Assembly (NCBI GenBank): GCA_013365325.1
Contig: JABVXV010000007.1
Coordinates: forward strand, 682,001 to 746,000
Length of the DNA stretch: 64,000 nt
Direction: 5' to 3'
DNA from: Dipetalonema caudispina
Lineage: Eukaryota; Nematoda; Chromadorea; Rhabditida; Onchocercidae
The translations under genes were made by a program, and so were the position numbers. The first letter of the stretch is position 1. The number at the start of each line of letters is the position of its first letter. The notes beneath the pieces were generated by a model. It searched no databases. It had not been told where the DNA came from and saw only the letters and a program-made list of their open reading frames with translations. Shown in pieces: positions 1 to 13,551 of the stretch.

Positions 1-2766
1 CTCATTTCCTCAAACCTTCCCTTATTCTACACATACATCCGTTGACATCTCCATGACAACAAAATTATGAGTGTTCCATACAAGATGATTTTCGTATGAA
101 TAAATAAATTGCTTTTTTGAATGAAATTATGCTTGAATTAAGGGTTCTTTTATAGGTTTAAAGTGAATTTTAACAATAACAAAAGAATAAATGAATCATC
201 AAAAAGCAAACATATCCTGTGACCCCGTTAATGATGAATGGATGATTGAAGCCTGACCTCTTTTTATAATAAATAAAAATGTGCCCATATAACATAAAAA
301 ACGGAAAAATGTCTTACATCAATTCTTTCCACACAAATTATTTTTCAATATGAGTGTATGTTATAGGACAGGTTATTTCAATATGCAAATAGGTACGATA
401 GCCTTATTTTAATCACATTTTCCGTCGTTCAAATTGGAAAAAAAGGGCAAAATGAATAATGTCAACTTTTTCTCACATATATTTTATGATTCATTGTCCT
501 TAAAATTTATATATTTCAGCAATTAAGCAAATTTAATTGGGATATTTATTGAATGCAATTTTCTATCATATTAAAAACAACAATAGGTTTCGGCAATTGT
601 TTGTGTAATGAAAACTAGTTGTAATTATTCGTGGTTCGGTTCACTTACAGCCCATTAGTTGAATGCATAATTTCTTTTTAAATCATTTCTTCTTCTGGAA
701 TAACATTTTGCTGTACCGAAGATGACAACGGAGGTTGTTCAATGTGCTTTCAAACATTCATTTGAATTCTTTATAGCTTTGTTATTGAGATAAAGAATGA
801 AGAAATGATCAGTCTGACAATTAAATCTGTTGATTTTCAGTCTCTTTTTTCGAAATTTTATCAATTTGAAAATTCAAGATAAATATTTAAAGGGTAATGA
901 AATGTTAATAGAACTATAAAGATGATGAATTGATCTTCGTACTAAATTTTGCCTTCCAGAAGAGGTAGTCTTTACTAAATGTCAATCAGAAATATTATCA
1001 ATTCTTACTTGATAAGTATTGATTTCTCAATCTTTCGTTCAAAAAAAAAAAGAAAATTTATGATTAGGCAAATGATGATTTCCTCAATTCAAAAATCTCA
1101 TCAAAGAGTATAAGTTGATTATACTTTCCCTCAAGAAAAATTCAATTTTACTTTTGAAATAAACAACAACAAATAAATTTTTCTCACTGATTGACCTCTT
1201 GCCTTGTTCTCAGCAATCTAATTGCCCTTTCCATCCCTTTCACCAAATCTTAACAACTCCTAATTTGATGTGGCTATTATTTTCATACATACACCCAAAT
1301 TTCTGAATGATGACAAATGTGATTATAGTAAGCAGACAAATATGCAGACATGTTGAATATGCAGATATCATGTTGAAGTTAGAGGTCAGAATTATCTTAA
1401 ATTATTCTCATAGATGATTAGAGCATTTGGTTGTCAACAAGAAACAAATTGACATGTGAAAAAAGGAAACATAGTTTAATAACACAGCGTTCCTATATTG
1501 TCATTATTTCTGAGTGAAAAAAAAATTTAATTTCTTTTCTCTGATTCAATCAATTAAAATATTTATCAAGTTCGATTAGGAAAATTTTCAGTGATTGATC
1601 GGAGATAATAAAGTCTAAGGATTGAAGAGCAGATGAGACTGTGCTAAAGTTCAATAACACAAGGTACGACAAAAGAATTGAAATGTTACTTTTAATTTTA
1701 TCAATTACCTTAATTATAATTTTCCCCTTCACGATAAATTATTTCTCCCGAGGTGCTTCCACAACTAATACGATCAATATTAATTATTCCTTGAGAAAGA
1801 ATTGAACAATTTTAGACTATCAATAAAATTTCAAGTGAAATCTTCCTAAATAGAAATGGATAAAGTGAACGAAATATCCCACTGCTACCTGTTTCCTCTT
1901 CATCCTCCTAGAAATACGTCATTTTACAGTAATTCCACTTCTTTTCTATGCCATAATTACCTGAAGTATGTTATAAATCATTGTCAACTGTTACTGTTCA
2001 GAGAATTTTTGAGAACAAGATTTACCTGTTAATTTTTAACCTTAGTTTAGGTTTAAACTCAAAAGGTAAGAGATAACACTGAGAAATGACAAATGTGTAT
2101 TGGTAGCTTATCATAAGATGAATTTTATTTTAATGATGAAATAAGTTAAACCACTGATACTTTAAATTTCAGTAAGTTTTTTGCCAGAGTAAGACCCTCC
2201 GATCTGAAACACTTAACGATTTCTACAATTTATGACTCCCTTCTGTAATCTTATTTTGATATTAATGTGGCTAAATTTTCAGTATAGGTTTCGTACAGGT
2301 AATTTAAGATTAAATTCAACTTTATATCAAACTTTTCTAAGCTGCAAATTGGTATTATATTCTTACAATTAACAGCATTGTGTGCTTGAGTTAACATTAT
2401 AGAAATGGGATTGTCTTGCTATATAATTAGTGGACATAAAGCAAAATTAATCAGTCAAAAGCGCCGCTTTGCTTCTACGTAAAAACTTTCGCTAACACTC
2501 TTCCTCCTGAATTTTTCATTCTTTAGAGCTTCTGTGGTAAAGAGATTTTGTAGAATTACTCAGACAAAAAGGACTTCAAATTTAATAAATCATTTCTACC
2601 AGGTGCTTTAGATTTCACGGATGAATGATTCATGCGAACACCAAATAAAAGCGTCAAAGAAGACAATTGACGGAAGTGAGACCTACAATTAATCCTATCG
2701 TATCACTGTATCTTCCACACAAAGGATACGATTATCTTAAATCGCCAGAGGATTTCAAAAAATTCG
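1..2766. other. Largely non-coding AT-rich stretch
   Basis: I see no recognisable gene here. It is AT-rich with short poly-A/T runs. Two minus-strand open segments (2600-2682 and 2479-2531) have splice-like borders and matching phase, and a third open segment ends in a stop at about 679-747. They could be cytoplasmic exons of the neighbouring cadherin gene or chance; they are described as a finding. Confidence 0.5.
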
Positions 2767-3242
2767 GTGATGAAGCGAAATTCAAAATTAGTTACTGTAA
2801 TCTTCGTCTTACTATTAGCTTTTGTAGAACTTACAATTTTTATAACTTTCTTTTATATTTCAAAATTGGTATCAATTCAAATAGACTTCCATCTCCTAAA
2901 CCTCTCTTATTTCATTCAGACAGGTGCATATAATTTTTATTTATTCGAATTTTTTGTTCATTTCCATTACTACAAGTGTTAATGAACAAATGGTTTGATC
3001 AATAAGTGGACAAGTAATTATGAGGTCCATTTGGCTACTCCAATACAAGCAATTCATTGATGTATGTATACTTAACAAGATACTTCGTAGGTGAGCATAT
3101 TATTGTTGAATACGTTCTTGAACTAAATGTGAAAACTCTTCACCGTAATGTTAAAATTTTGTCAAAAAAAGAAGGGAAGACGGGGGATGATCATAATTAT
3201 TACGGAAAAGAAGTGAGCATGAAACAGGAAATTAGCACTTGA
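2767..3242 (+). CDS. Predicted two-exon small single-pass membrane protein, unrecognised
   Basis: I do not recognise this protein. Exon 1 (2767-2923) starts with two ATGs and encodes a basic N-terminus (MMKRNSK) followed by about 25 hydrophobic residues, a signal-anchor or signal-peptide pattern. A GT donor at 2924 and an AG acceptor ending at 3090 join phase 1 to phase 1. Exon 2 (3091-3242) then continues in frame to a TGA, giving 102 residues. The second exon is charged and lysine-rich (for example KKEGKTGDDHNYYGKE) with no cysteines or known motif. Support comes only from the matching phases, the start and the stop; no family similarity is visible. It could equally be two chance open stretches. 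The upstream frame that is open over 2650-2933 starts without an ATG and I did not use it. Confidence 0.35.
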
Positions 3243-3990
3243 AAATAATTGAACAAAGTTAAGTTGAGCAATCACTTCAAAATCGATTTTCTCAGTCATA
3301 AATTTTCCTTTTAGGGACTTATTTAAAAAGTTAATCGAAGTGTTTATTTTTAATCATAATATAAATTTAGAGACAATTTTATCAAAAATTCTATGAATTT
3401 GATTGTCTGTGTGTGGTAAATTAAATGACCCCCAAGAGAGCGGAAGTCTCTTGAGATATGTTAATATCTGTAAAAGGTTTATATCCATTCATCCTTCAAT
3501 ATTCAATATACCTATAAAGGTACGCTGTATAGGTTACCACCGAACAAATGATGCATGTTAACCTTCAGCACCTCAGTCATTCATCAGTTGTCCTCACATA
3601 CAATTGAACGATGACAAATACATCAAATGACAAAATCAACAAACTGCGCCTTGCAAACACATGCACGGTTGAACTGACAAACAATGGGTGACAAGACTGT
3701 AGCAAATTTTGCATTTGCATATAAATGATGCGCATCTGTGCTTTGAAATGCTTTCCACATGCTCATTACCGCGTATGTCGATCATAGCCAAGCTAAGGTA
3801 AACAAGGAAAGCCAAGATCGATCAAATAAATTAATATTGATCGTGAATACATGAGCGAAATGTGTTAAATTAATCATGCGATCAGAATTCTAATTTGTTA
3901 AAACATTATAATCATTCGAGAGAGACAGAGAGAGAGAGGGAGTAAAGAACTTTACTGGCCGATTTTGATGGTATCATTTCAATATTTATT
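3243..3990. other. Intergenic, no gene seen
   Basis: Short gap between the small + strand candidate and the 3' end of the cadherin gene. It contains only AT-rich sequence and a GA microsatellite. If the cadherin uses the splice donor just after 4174, further exons of it could lie here or further left, but I found no convincing cadherin linker motif (DxNDN) on the minus strand. Confidence 0.5.
3918..3940. repeat. GA-rich microsatellite
   Basis: Imperfect (GA)n tract with one C interruption, just past the apparent 3' end of the cadherin gene. Confidence 0.8.
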
Positions 3991-6900
3991 TCAGCAAACT
4001 CTCCTACAAGACATGAATATCGAGACCAAATTAGTATGAAGAAAAGTATAATCTGTCGTGAGCGATGAAACTCTTTTATTGCTACAATTATTCATCTTAC
4101 TATTCAATTTGAAATTTGTTTTACTACAGTTATTGGTATTTGCAAAAGGTTTATTTAACAAAAGTAAACATACTGTAATCGTCTTAGTGAATCCTTCTGA
4201 CAATAGAGTAATTTCCATGTTCACCAGATGATCATCCGGTTTCTGGTTAATTCGCAACTGTCCAGTTCGACGATCAATATCAGCCCACTGCACACTATTC
4301 ATATATAGTTCATTTTTAAACGAGGTTGTAAAATATTCAACTACAGCACCAGTTTTCGCTACTACGGTACCAAACACTGTGCCAAGTTGAATATCTCGGT
4401 CAAACCGATACTGCTTCTTGAATTCGATTGGTGCTTCAAGCCTCGGATTGATTGGAATCAAAATGTAGTGAAGCTCAGTAGTCTTCCGCAATTCATCGTC
4501 TTCTCGAAATCTAAACCAATTTTTTACTTAAGAAGAATTTGAAATAAAAAAGGCTCGACACATAGAGGGAAATTCAGAAGGATGCACTACTCAGCCAACA
4601 TCACTTCACTTCTCCCAAAATTCTTGAACATGAACTTACCCACTCTTAGTATTTCGATCATAAACCAACACTGAAAAATATTTTGGATCGCCTGTGAATG
4701 GATTAACTGTAAAACCGGTATCGTTTACTTTTGAAACAATTTCCGTACTTCTTATAACTTCATAACCAATTGTTCCATTCAAACCAGCATCTTTGTCTGA
4801 ACAATTCCATGATACGAACAATGACTCAGACCGAACTAGTACTGCTTTAGTTCCAAAGCATTCCGGAGAATTATCATTTTCATCATCCACTTGAACTGAA
4901 ATGATCCTTGACTTCAAACCATGCCTTTCAGCAATAACTAAACGGTAGAAGTTAATTTGTTCACGATCCAACAGTTCATCACAAATTAAATTCTGTTCTT
5001 GAAGGCGAAATGTTGTCCCGGATGGTATTTGACGTAACAACTGCAAATCTCTCCTCAATGTTTCAATTTTGCCACATATTTTACCAACACTATTGTTTTC
5101 CTGAAAATATTTAATTATTGTAAGATTTAGAAAGTTATGGTAAAAATTTTAAATCCTATGAGAAATTTATTGCATTAGTGGATATTGTGATAAAGGAAAT
5201 AAACAATGAAAGGAAGAGTTGAAACCACCTGAATATGAATTGTGATCGTATCCGTGCCGAAATTTCCATTCTTTCTGTCCACTACCGCAATTCCAAAAGT
5301 TGCACTGTTAGAAGTTAATGTTGTTTTAGCTTTAATTATTAATTCAATTCGCTGTCCAACATATGCATCCAGCCGTTTCGTTAAAAATATGCTCCCATCA
5401 GCAGAATTAATCCAAAATAATCCGAGATTGCTATGAGTTGAATGACCATAACTTAATGAATACAAAACTTCTGCTCCACATGCAACAGCATGTATTTGAG
5501 TGATCATTTGTCCGAGCAAGCTGTCATCAATTTTAATGTCGGTATTTGGATAACTTGTAAAATTAGGTGTGCAATCTTTTTCTATATCACTGTGAATGAA
5601 AACGAATGTGACATTAGAAAGTGGCTGAATGCCTTTGTCTGTTGCGATTATGGTGATATTATAGACGTGGTTTGGTGAAAGATGACCATTCTGTGTGATA
5701 TCACCGGTGCTTTCATTGATCTGAAAATAACAAGCATTTTAGATCAGGGAAAGATTGAAATTAAAACTTTTTCAGGTATACGATCAAATTCGAATTCTAA
5801 TTGGTTTAAGATTACAAATTAGTGAAGTTAAATATGAATCAAAAATGATTAGAGGTTGAGAAAAATATTGAAATTACAGTTAATAAAAACATAACTTAAA
5901 AAATCCTGAAAAATTTCAACTGATAATGTAACCTTAAAAGGCATCCATTTTTGCTGCAGTTTGTACCTAACTTCACCATTCAGTGCAGAATCCAGGTCTC
6001 GTGCTAATACTCTACCAACAAAACTATTTTCTGCACTTGGTGAAACATAGAAATGATAAAATTCCTGTTCCCAATACGGTATGTTATCGTTTGAATCTTG
6101 CACTTCAACCATTATCGCACAAGTTGTTTTTAATAAGCCTTCATCCGTAACAATTACGGTTAAATTGTAAAATTGAGCCAGTTCGAAATCCAACACCAAT
6201 AATGCTCGAATCTAATATTTTATAATTTTGAAAATCTTTGAAAATTTGATGACATTTGGCAGTAAAATATGCATAAAATAGTCTTATCAAAAGATACTGA
6301 AATTTTGTCAGAAATTCATTGTTACAATTTTGTGAATTATTATAAAAAAAAGTAAGAAAAACAACTTGGAAAAATGATAATTAACCTGGAAAACGACAAC
6401 AAGTTAACTGTAGTACTCAATTAAAAAACATACGATTCCACTATAGCGATCAATACTGAAGATTTTCTTGCTATTATCTAGCAGTTCATAAAATAATGTT
6501 CCATTTGGACCACTGTCATTATCAATACCATTAAAGAGTCCCACAATTGCACCAGGGATGTTATTCTCGAGAATGATGAATTTATTATTCTTGGGACATT
6601 GCGGTGCATTATCATTAATATCCTACAACTATGGATTTTCTTTTTCTTGAGCAAATGAACTATCATTTGGCAATCTCCCTTAAAAGTTCTATTTATTCGC
6701 TAATTTTAAAGCATCCTTAATTTTATCGAAATCGTTTATTATTTAGAAAAGATTTTCGTGTTTATTTTTTATCAATTTAAAAAAAAAAAATAGATTCAGA
6801 AAGAAGTATAAGAATTTTTTTGAGAGAAATAGGGAGAATTAAATCTCACCTCTATATAGAGCTGAAGAAGGAATTCATGCTTGTTCGGAATTAAATTTTT

Positions 6901-9900
6901 GTCTGAATTGAAAGCAGCAACAGAAATTGATATACAATTCATAATTTCATAATCGATCTTTGATATAACGAAAACTTCACCAGATGGAAAAATTTGAATT
7001 GGATAATTTCCCGCAACTCCGAATGTTTGAAATTCAAAACGTTGGGTTATATTTTTGGGAGCTAAGTTGGTTATAATTGTTCCCAAAGGTATATTTTCTG
7101 CTATCGATAATGCAATTACTGGGGGAAATGAATAGATCTGAAAAAAAAAAACTAACCATTTTTGGTTCATATTGATCTGATACAAATTGAAAATCTTACA
7201 ATCTTCAAGAAATGATAACGACAAGTAAAATTAAGAAGCTTATACTACTGCGAGAAGAAAATGTATGAGAAAAGATAGAAGATATCTTCATTGTTTAGCT
7301 GTAATCTTAACATTTTAACAATTTACCTACCATTAACTAATGAAATACAAACTTTTGGTTGTAATTTTAAAATTAATTAATACGAATTATAAATTCAAGT
7401 TAAAAGATGAATAATTTTAAGTTATGGTCAACTCATGGTCAGTCTGAGAAGAAATTAGCCTGTTTGGCATTAGTGAATGTGCACTTAGCATGGCATGCTT
7501 ACTAATTGTAGTGCAGCAACTGCAATAAAAAGATGAATAGTAATCTTTCATCAAGAAATTTGATGAAAATTACAAGTACCTTATGACGTAGAAAAATTAA
7601 ATTTGAAAAGATACTAAAGAAACTCACTGTTTCATCCTCCTTGATTTCTACCACAATTTTCATTGTACTATGTCTTGATTGTTCACCATTATCAGTTGCA
7701 GTTACATGAAATTGCAACTGATTCAAGCCATTAGGAAATTTTATCAGCCGTACAATGCCTGTTTCTGAATCAATGCCGAAAAAAGTACTGTTGATACTGT
7801 ATGTGATGTGACCGTTAGGACCATCATCTGGATCGTGACAGCGTAACCGAAATAATTCTGCACCAATCCCTATCCAGCGAGTATCAATAACAAACTGAGC
7901 TTTTCCATCAAGTTCAAAGATCGGAGAATTATCATTCTGGTCAAGGATAGTTAATGTTCCTTGGTGCATTGCAGTTGACCATTCACCATCCGCATAAACT
8001 GTGAAACCAATTCTAGGCTCTATTTCACGATCAAATGAACGACGAGCTCGTACTTCGCCCGTGATTTCATTGATCAGTAAATCAGTGGTATTGATACGAT
8101 AACGAATATTTTCCTGTAATTTTTTTTTTTTTAAATAAAATTTCTAATTAAATTAAAGTATTGCAACAATGAACCATATCTAAATTTCAAATGAATCAAA
8201 TACATTAAACACTTATTCAACCATTTTCATTCACCAGCAAATACATTACAATTAAACGTTAATGCAGAAGGGCTAGTTCACTGAATGGATGAAATATAAA
8301 ATAATTATTAACTTGTCTACTACTACATTGAGTTCAACTATAGCGGTAGGGAGTGGGAAGAATGAAATTTCCTTCTAATCGATACAATTTGATCTTTTTT
8401 TTTTTTTTAATGTAAGCAATCGTTATAATAACTCACAATTGATGGATACACAGAAAATGAGGCCAAGATTTTTTCAGGGGATGAATTTTCGCTGATTTCA
8501 ATGGACCAATTATTTGCTGTGTTGAATTTCGGCACTTGAAGCTTACTATCCAATAGCCATATATATACAGTAGCATTGTTACGTGACGAACGACCGCCGT
8601 TATCTTTTGCACCCACAACAATCTGAAGACACATCGTGCCATCACAACTATACGTTTCTCAATTGCACTGATTAAGAATAGTAATAAAACATGAAAAAAA
8701 AAAAAAAAGGTAAAAGCACTAACTTCCATTTTCCGTTTAAAGTTAAGTAAATCAGCATGTACGGCCAAGTGTATTCTTCCAGTTGCATGGTCCAATTTTA
8801 AGAAATTTGGAGTAGAATAATAAAATAAATATGATATTTGGGCAAATTTTGGACTATCGTCATCGAATGCTTCCAGTTGTACGAGATGAGTACCCGGTAA
8901 ATCGCGGTGCACAATATATCCATGATACTCAAGCTGTGCAAAATATGGATCGTTGTCGTTTACATCCTGAAAACAGGTATCGTATCACAGCTCTGCACTG
9001 AAGTATTAATAATTTTTGTAAACTATCAAAACTACTGGTTATTACTCTCTTTTAATTGTTGGTTTCATTGGTACTTATCATTTTCCAAAAAGTTAGATTT
9101 ATCGTTATGAAACAAGATAATATAAGAGTTTGATATATCAAATTAAGATTAATGTGAGAAATATATGGAAAAAACGAACTAAGACATTGATGATAAGAAG
9201 GGTTGAGGAACTCCGCGATGGACTGCCATGATCGGTAGCGGTAACAGTAATTTTATGTTGTTTTTTGGTTTCTCGATCAAGCTTTGTACGTAGCAATATT
9301 TCTCCGGAAAATTCCTTGACTATAAATATTTCCTCCTTAGGGGAGCCTTCTATGCTGTACGAAATAGCACTGTTATTCCCATGATCCTAAATATCGGCTA
9401 ATTTTAATAACTTGGAAAACGATTATTTCTTTATGAGAAATTTCTGCATATCACTTATTAACAGCTCTCCAACAATTTTCACAATTAATTCTGATACTGT
9501 TACATTTGACAGATTTAGTTGAGTAGGAAAAATCTTACCTCATCAGCTGCAAAAACTTTAAAGATGACGGTAAGTGGTGGAATATCTTCCAAAACTTCAA
9601 CTTCATAAAAAGGAGAGGAAAATTGCGGATCATGATCATTCACATCGATAATCGCTATTTGAATTGTGCATATCGAATATTTATCACTGGGAACAGCTTT
9701 TCGTACCATTATTTCAAAATCGTAATTCCATTTTGTATGATTTGGCCACGCTTTGGAAAGTGTTATGATACCTATTAATTATTTCGATTAATTTTCTCAG
9801 GTAACTGAAATGTTTCAAGATGCCTTTCCTTTTGTTTATTCACTTCCTCACTCTATTAATGATAAATGCAGGGAACCAGTATTTTAATTATTAAACATTG

Positions 9901-12900
9901 GCACTTAAAATCCAACATTTGGCTTCCAAATTCCGTATCCCTACTAGTGAACTAGAAAAAGGTTAAAATAGGAAAAATTAGACGCTGATTTATTCATTCA
10001 GTTAAATTTTAATGTTTTTATTCAGCGATCCGATTGAACAGAAAAGTTGAAGTCAGAATTTTACCCGTGTTTTTGTCAACCAAAAATAAGTCGTCATTTT
10101 TTTTGTCATCCTCAATAATTGAAAAGTGCAAATCTTCCTTAGCAGAGGCTCGAACCACCGTAACAAATGATCCAACTGGTGATGTTTCAAAAATATCAAC
10201 TTTTATGAATTTTTCCTCAAGTATTGGAGCAGTATCATTTAATTTCATAACAAAAACCTGAAAATTAATGAATTTTATCCGTTTTCCGAGTTCGATTTCT
10301 CACTTGCTGGCACCCTTTTGTCCTCCCTCACTAGGAGAAAGTAATCTTCTTGTTGGTTTACATAATCCCCAAAACACCGACCTTCAGATCGCGCTCCGAA
10401 GAACGTGGTGGTACGCCATCATCTGTTGCAAAAAATTTTAGCAAGAATTGCTCGACCCGCTTATCCACTATTCGGTTTTGTCTTAAAATACCGTAATTTT
10501 CGCCACCTTCTAATCGAAAATAATTCTCCTCGTTACCACCAACGATAGATATTCGTACATTTTGACCATCATCGCGATCACTTGCCGTTATCACAGCAAT
10601 TGTTGAGCCTACAGCTGTTTCTGAACTTATCGATGCAAATTCTGAATCGGTTGGATAGATCCTATAAAATAGTTGAAATTTGAAAGTAGAACCAAAACAA
10701 TTTTATAGTAGTAACCAGAATCTGAAATTAATTACCTGAAATTAATTTCTGGATCATGCAAATTGGTATTTGTAAGATGTATATAAACCAAAGTACGGCC
10801 AATTAATTTTGGTTCGCCTTGATCTTCTGCTTCCACCGTCAAAACACACATTCCCGAGCAGTCTTGCAAACAACCACCTTCTGAGCAGTTCAATGCAGCA
10901 TACTGTAAAGTATTAATTTTATTTTGTTATTCTCTTTTTGTAGATCCGGAAAAATGTATTGAAACAGAAGATAGAACAGCTAGAGTATCTGATACTTCAA
11001 ATAAATCGAATCAATGCTATCGAAACGGAGAAGGACAAATCAATTACTGCTCAGGATCGTTATTATATGGTTGGAAATTTGGATTCAATTTCCCACATGC
11101 TGCCATACATAAATATAGTCTATTGATTAATTAACCAAACATTAGATTTTTTTTTGAAAACTGAAATTTTCTTTGTAAAGCATAGAATTTGCAAACAGAA
11201 TTTGACTTTTTTCTTTACCTGAATAGTTATATCACCAGTATCGTGATCAATCTGGAAGTATTCGAAAGGATTCGTTCTGAGATAATAGCTGATACGGCCG
11301 TTATTACCGGCATCTGCATCTGTAGCTTCAACCCGTAATACTGTTGCATCCGACAATACTGATCCGTTCAGCTGGATATCATAACGTGGTTGACGAAATG
11401 TTGGTGGATTGTCATTTGCATCTAATACACTTACGTAAACAATGCAATACCCTGAGCTAAAACAAATCTTTAAACTAACGATATTAATTTTATTTAAATT
11501 ATAAGAATGGGATGGAATTGTTTTCCTCAGTATAATAAGTACATTCATTTCGCTCTAAATATTTGACTATAAATAACTTCCTAAAGATCAAAGAAATTTT
11601 CCATAACCTTAATTGTGATAATAAATATATAAACGAGCATTACAAAACTAAAAGTTGAACAGTAACCGAGGTGGATTGCCTCCATCATATGCAGAAATAT
11701 TGAGAATAAACAGATCTCTTGTCTCACGATCCAATTTTGCTAGTAATTCAAGTAGCAAGACATCTCCACCAGTACTATTCGAAGATCGTATTAATGTGAA
11801 AAATTCTTCTCCATTCTAAAAATAGTTCCTCTGAATTCCTGAATTTTTCAAAGTTTGTAATGATTTTTTAGCAAAAACTGACTGACTTTAAGCTCATAAT
11901 TTACAATTGTGCCATTTTCAGCTAAATCCGGATCGTTCGCTGGTTGTAAGCGTATCCGACTACCAATAACCGCTGATTCGACAATTGAAACATTCTAGAA
12001 AATAAATGAAATAGTTAGAATCTTAATTGTAACAACTTTTTTCGAAAGAATATCAGAGAAAATTCTTACTCTAAATTCAAATAACTGCAAAAATTTGTTT
12101 GATTTTGTACGGATTTCATTTGATTTATATTAAGATAGCAAGCGTAGTCAGATTTTTGAGAAGTAAAGCAATATGATAATGAAAATTAACAATGCACTAT
12201 AAATTCATGAATTCTGAACACCTGCAGCAGTAATCCATTGCTTGAATCCGTCATCATTCCCACTAATTACCCCTGTTTTAGATTCCCAACAATTACGAAG
12301 CTTTCTCCGTTGTGTTGATGAAGTGAAATATATAATTAATGCTTCCGATCAATGATCCTTCTCTAATATACACAGGAAAATTTACCACCCACAAATCATT
12401 CTGTGGAAAGTGGTTTAATCATAATATTTTCTTGCTTTTTAATTATGAAAAATTTTTGATAACGTTCTAAATTAAAATCATTTTGACAATGCAGAAAGTA
12501 AAATAGATTTTAGCTATTAAATTAGTATCTGATCTTTGGCGGAAAGTGTTGTTGAACTTCATAAAATTGCTGTTAAAATGCAACCAATCTTCATGGCTCG
12601 TTTCTAATTATACGAAAATTGAAAAATCATTAATGAAGTTTTCCTCCTTATCTTAAAATATAATCGATTTTCGTGAGTGAAAGGATTAAAAACTGATTAT
12701 TGAATAACATCTTTAAAAAAATCAGTTTTTTTTTTTCATTTCGATACCGCAAATGATTTTTGAAATCCGAAATTTTGATGATAGTGAATGCATAAATTAT
12801 AAAAAATAATGGCTATTAGTCAACTTTCGGCTCATTAGACATTCGACCACTAGTGGCGATTATTTCATGACATTCTGACTTGTCTTGAATGCGAAGATCC

Positions 12901-13551
12901 TTAGAATGAGAGAATTTATCAAGAAGAGATTTGCTAAATCTCAAACCAACCATATATTTTGAGGGGAACGTCGGGCTATTATCGTTGATATCGAGTACAT
13001 TGATTCGAACTGCAATGATTGTAGTCGGTTCAGCAGTTAAAATCAAAATAATTGTTCCATTGGGTGTAATTGCCTCCCGATTTAACGGTGCCGAAATGCG
13101 AACTTCACCAGTTTGAATATTCACCGATGCAAACTGGTTATGGCCATTTAGTCGATAGCTGAGATTTGGTTCTAATGCAACTTTGCCGATCAATGTACCT
13201 TCCGGGATATCTGGAAGAAATAGCAGGTTAAAGCATCTGAGAAATGAAGAATTGAAATTTTAAATTCAGCTTTAGTTCTAATCTAATCTTAGCACTAAAT
13301 CACATAATCGGATAACCTATGATTTACTGATACGTATTGCATGGCTTAAAGCAAAAAAAAAAAAAAAAAACAGTTAATAATGATGAAAGATGCCGCAATA
13401 ATTACTATATTAGTACGACAGGTGCACTTATATTGCCACTTTAAAAGAAAATTATACCTTCTGGGACTTCAAAGTCGAAATTTTGTTCTGAGAATAATCG
13501 GATGGAAATAACCAAATAGAACAACAGGGATATTTGAAAAGCACATCGCAT
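3991..13551 (-). CDS. Multi-repeat cadherin (extracellular region), 19 exons
   Basis: Calcium-dependent adhesion protein of the cadherin superfamily. Exons (descending): 13551-13458, 13210-12951, 11994-11887, 11815-11667, 11456-11219, 10902-10736, 10661-10382, 10257-10065, 9771-9539, 9386-9186, 8966-8724, 8622-8437, 8113-7628, 7137-6850, 6622-6434, 6211-5933, 5720-5229, 5100-4640, 4510-3991; every junction keeps phase, giving 1688 residues. The start ATG opens a signal peptide (MRCAFQISLLFYLVISIRL). About a dozen cadherin repeats are marked by calcium-binding linkers such as DINDNSP, DANDNPP, DVNDHDP, DVNDNDP, DQNDNSP, DINDNAP, DSNDNIP and DENDNSP, with LDRE-type motifs between them. No EGF or laminin G domains are seen. 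The odd point is the end: the last exon runs to a TGA at 3991 with AATAAA directly after it, but no membrane helix or catenin-binding tail is encoded. An in-phase donor (gtatgt after 4174) would instead skip this tail and continue to exons I could not identify. The particular cadherin cannot be assigned. Confidence 0.9.

Noticed and set aside
2667..2933. + strand open frame reading SLYLPHKGYDYLKSPEDF and on
   Set aside because: It starts from TTG with no in-frame ATG after the upstream stop, and the neighbouring frame gives a better start, hydrophobic segment and splice site.
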